Source: Patescibacteria group bacterium (GTDB taxonomy: Bacteria > Patescibacteriota > Gracilibacteria > Peribacterales > Peribacteraceae). From it: 31,596 bases of DNA. Under the pieces are notes generated by a model. The model ran no database searches. It saw only the letters and a program-made list of their open reading frames with translations, and had not been told where the DNA came from. The DNA lies in NCBI GenBank assembly GCA_018818235.1, contig JAHISE010000113.1, positions 1-31,596 on the forward strand. Reading direction: 5' to 3'. The number at the start of each line of letters is the position of its first letter. Position 1 is the stretch's first letter. The position numbers and the translations under genes were made by a program. Of this stretch, positions 30,481 to 31,596 are shown in pieces.

Positions 30481-30738
30481 TCAGCTTTCATTCAAATAAT
30501 GGCTGAGTTGTTTCTTGAGAAATCTCCTGCCTGATCCACTCTTCAAAAACTTCTCTCGACCAAGAGCATCCATCTTGTTTAAGTATGTTTCACAGTAGAT
30601 GAGTTTCCATTTTGATTCTTTTGCAGTCGAGGTATTTTTATGTCGATTGTGTTCCGCAAGTCTGCGTTTAAGGTCAGTCGTATAGCCGATATACCATTTG
30701 CCATTCGGCTCGCTTTCGATGAGGTAGACATGGAACAT
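30481..30738 (-). CDS. GIY-YIG nuclease-superfamily protein (second copy)
   Basis: The 85 residues have MFHVYLIESEPNGKWYIGYTTDLKRRLAEHN, KWKLIYCETYLNKMDALGREKFLKSGSGRRFLKKQ, with Tyr, Arg and Glu at the expected places. This is the shorter LEHNxG-type family common in CPR. ATG 30738 is chosen over 30744 and over the longer frame from 30819, which runs into repeat DNA. Just past its stop, the DNA could encode KLIRGEWK in another frame, the C-terminus of the first GIY-YIG protein. Confidence 0.85.
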   Translation of the reverse strand: MFHVYLIESEPNGKWYIGYTTDLKRRLAEHNRHKNTSTAKESKWKLIYCETYLNKMDALGREKFLKSGSGRRFLKKQLSHYLNES

Positions 30739-30806
30739 AAGCATAGGATTGTAGCAGAGTAGATGATGTTTAGTCGCGTAAAACTCACATTTGCTACGCA
30801 AATGTT

Positions 30807-30958
30807 CGTCACGTCCCACGTAAAATAGCTGCTCGCTTCGCTGCGCGCGATTTTACGTGATGGCGGCGCCACGTGATCGTGCGCAGGGACGTAAAACGGC
30901 TACGCCGTCACGTCCCACGTAAAATAGCTACTCGCTTCGCTGCGCGCGATTTTACGTG
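30807..30958. repeat. Two 53-bp palindromic repeats (CACGTAAAAT...ATTTTACGTG) at the tRNA 3' end
   Basis: Copies at 30807-30859 and 30906-30958 differ at one base (G/A after AAAATAGCT). Each starts CGTCACGTCCCACG and is a hairpin with arms CACGTAAAAT and ATTTTACGTG enclosing TCGCTTCGCTGCGCGCG. Between them is another inverted word set (GGCGCCACGTG, ACGTAAAACGGC). The second copy runs into the tRNA 3' CCA (30957-30959). Confidence 0.9.
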
Positions 30959-31033
30959 GTGCCACGAGCTAGGATTGAACTAGCGACCTCGGGCTTATGA
31001 GTCCCGCGCTCTAACCAACTGAGCTATCGTGGC
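30957..31033 (-). tRNA. tRNA with anticodon CAU (tRNA-Met or tRNA-Ile2)
   Basis: Acceptor GCCACGA pairs with TCGTGGC, then A and encoded CCA. The D-arm GCTC/GAGC, T8-A9, T-arm GCTAG/CTAGC with loop TTCAATC and anticodon loop CTCATAA are all in place. The anticodon stem CGGGA/GCCCG has an A-G mismatch at the loop-closing position. Elongator Met versus lysidine-modified Ile cannot be decided; it lacks the three GC pairs of an initiator and has a G1-C72 pair. Confidence 0.9.
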
Positions 31034-31087
31034 ACACCCTCATGATAGCAAAGATTTATGCATCAATAAATGATCTTGAACTCAATA

Positions 31088-31351
31088 CTATAGCTTTCCA
31101 ATCCAATCCGGCCAACCCTCAACAAATTTCTTTTCGGATACTTTGGGCACAAATGCTGGAGTTCTTTCACCATAGAATTGATATGACCCTTTATTAAGTC
31201 TTCCGACCCAACTTGGCCAATCCTCATCATAATTATCTACTACGGGCAACGGACCGTATATATCTTCAAAGAAATAAGCAGAGACAAGATTTACAGGAGC
31301 AGATAAATACAAAAACAGAGATGCAATTATGGCTGATAAGATTTTTTTCAT
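31088..31351 (-). CDS. Small secreted protein with tandem WPxW motifs
   Basis: The 87-residue protein has a signal peptide (MKKILSAIIASLFLYLSAPV, cleavage near VSA-YF) and then about 60 exposed residues. These contain two similar motifs, DEDWPSWVGRLNKG and VEGWPDWIGKL (W-P-x-W-[VI]-G-[RK]-L), about 35 residues apart; the second ends the protein. No Cys. The family is unknown, and such aromatic repeats often bind wall or carbohydrate. Beyond it, 31352-31596 shows no supportable gene. Confidence 0.7.
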   Translation of the reverse strand: MKKILSAIIASLFLYLSAPVNLVSAYFFEDIYGPLPVVDNYDEDWPSWVGRLNKGSYQFYGERTPAFVPKVSEKKFVEGWPDWIGKL

Positions 31352-31596
31352 AAGACAGTAGAGAAAAAGTATATAGGTCGATTATATTAGCTCTATATTC
31401 ATAGACCAGTAAGCATTATTACAGTTTTTTGAATATTCCATCATATATTCGATAATATACTCCTTCGCCTAAATAATTCCGATTCTTGAGGATTCATTAA
31501 TTATTAACAAATCTATTTCTAATGGCTATGGAGTACGAGATTGCATAACAAAAGCACAGTGAATTTTTCGGAATTATTAACTAAAAGCAGTATATA

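Noticed and set aside
1..31596. TGA recoded as glycine or tryptophan
   Set aside because: TGA ends gdhA, grpE, the DUF5674 gene, HEPN and others at expected C-termini, and no internal TGA interrupts a conserved protein, so the standard bacterial code applies.
31352..31596. Coding remnant on the minus strand (about 24 codons ending GIFKKL)
   Set aside because: It has no start codon, an upstream stop, and no recognised homology.

Overview
The window looks like a chromosome segment of a small-genome, uncultured bacterium of the Patescibacteria/CPR kind. The signs are a moderately AT-rich composition, few Shine-Dalgarno sites, TGA used as an ordinary stop codon, a DUF5674 gene pair, a MurL/MurD pair and many short secreted or hypothetical proteins. 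The phylum is an inference; there is no rRNA in the window.

Layout. 1-8271 is a mostly housekeeping block: an exported FecR-like protein, ruvC and recF (convergent), a Nudix hydrolase, an EamA transporter, ribosomal protein L33, a thioredoxin-reductase-like flavoprotein and glutamate dehydrogenase. 8515-11940 holds a PPi-type phosphofructokinase, a long PfkB-superfamily kinase and a phosphoribosyltransferase, followed by tRNA-Leu(CAA). 12334-14944 is an overlapping murL-murD pair that would install D-glutamate in peptidoglycan by epimerising it on the nucleotide precursor. 14990-21887 carries a small hypothetical gene, grpE, a Ca2+/cation antiporter, an acidic lipoprotein, a secreted alpha/alpha-toroid protein and a secreted trypsin-like protease with SLH repeats.

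21888-28911 reads as an accessory segment: a GC-shifted remnant with an intrinsic terminator, a SWIM-SNF2 helicase, a DUF5674 pair, a HEPN/MNT toxin-antitoxin pair, a YiiX-like cysteine hydrolase and a small membrane protein. Two imperfect copies of a roughly 100-bp sequence, each ending a tiny CxNCG ORF, bracket the helicase/DUF5674 part. 28981-30738 holds two successive GIY-YIG + GNAT pairs on the minus strand, then tRNA(CAU) and a small secreted protein.

Two signals cut across the genes. First, about a dozen genes have a -10-like hexamer whose 3' end lies 6 (or 7) bases before the start codon, which predicts widespread leaderless transcription. Second, nearly every gap between genes, and two places inside murD, is filled with repeats built from one short word and its reverse complement. 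The word differs from gap to gap, and several copies are perfect tandem duplications. They supply stop codons or C-terminal residues to recF, ruvC and the Nudix gene. This repeat system is the part of the window least explained by known features.
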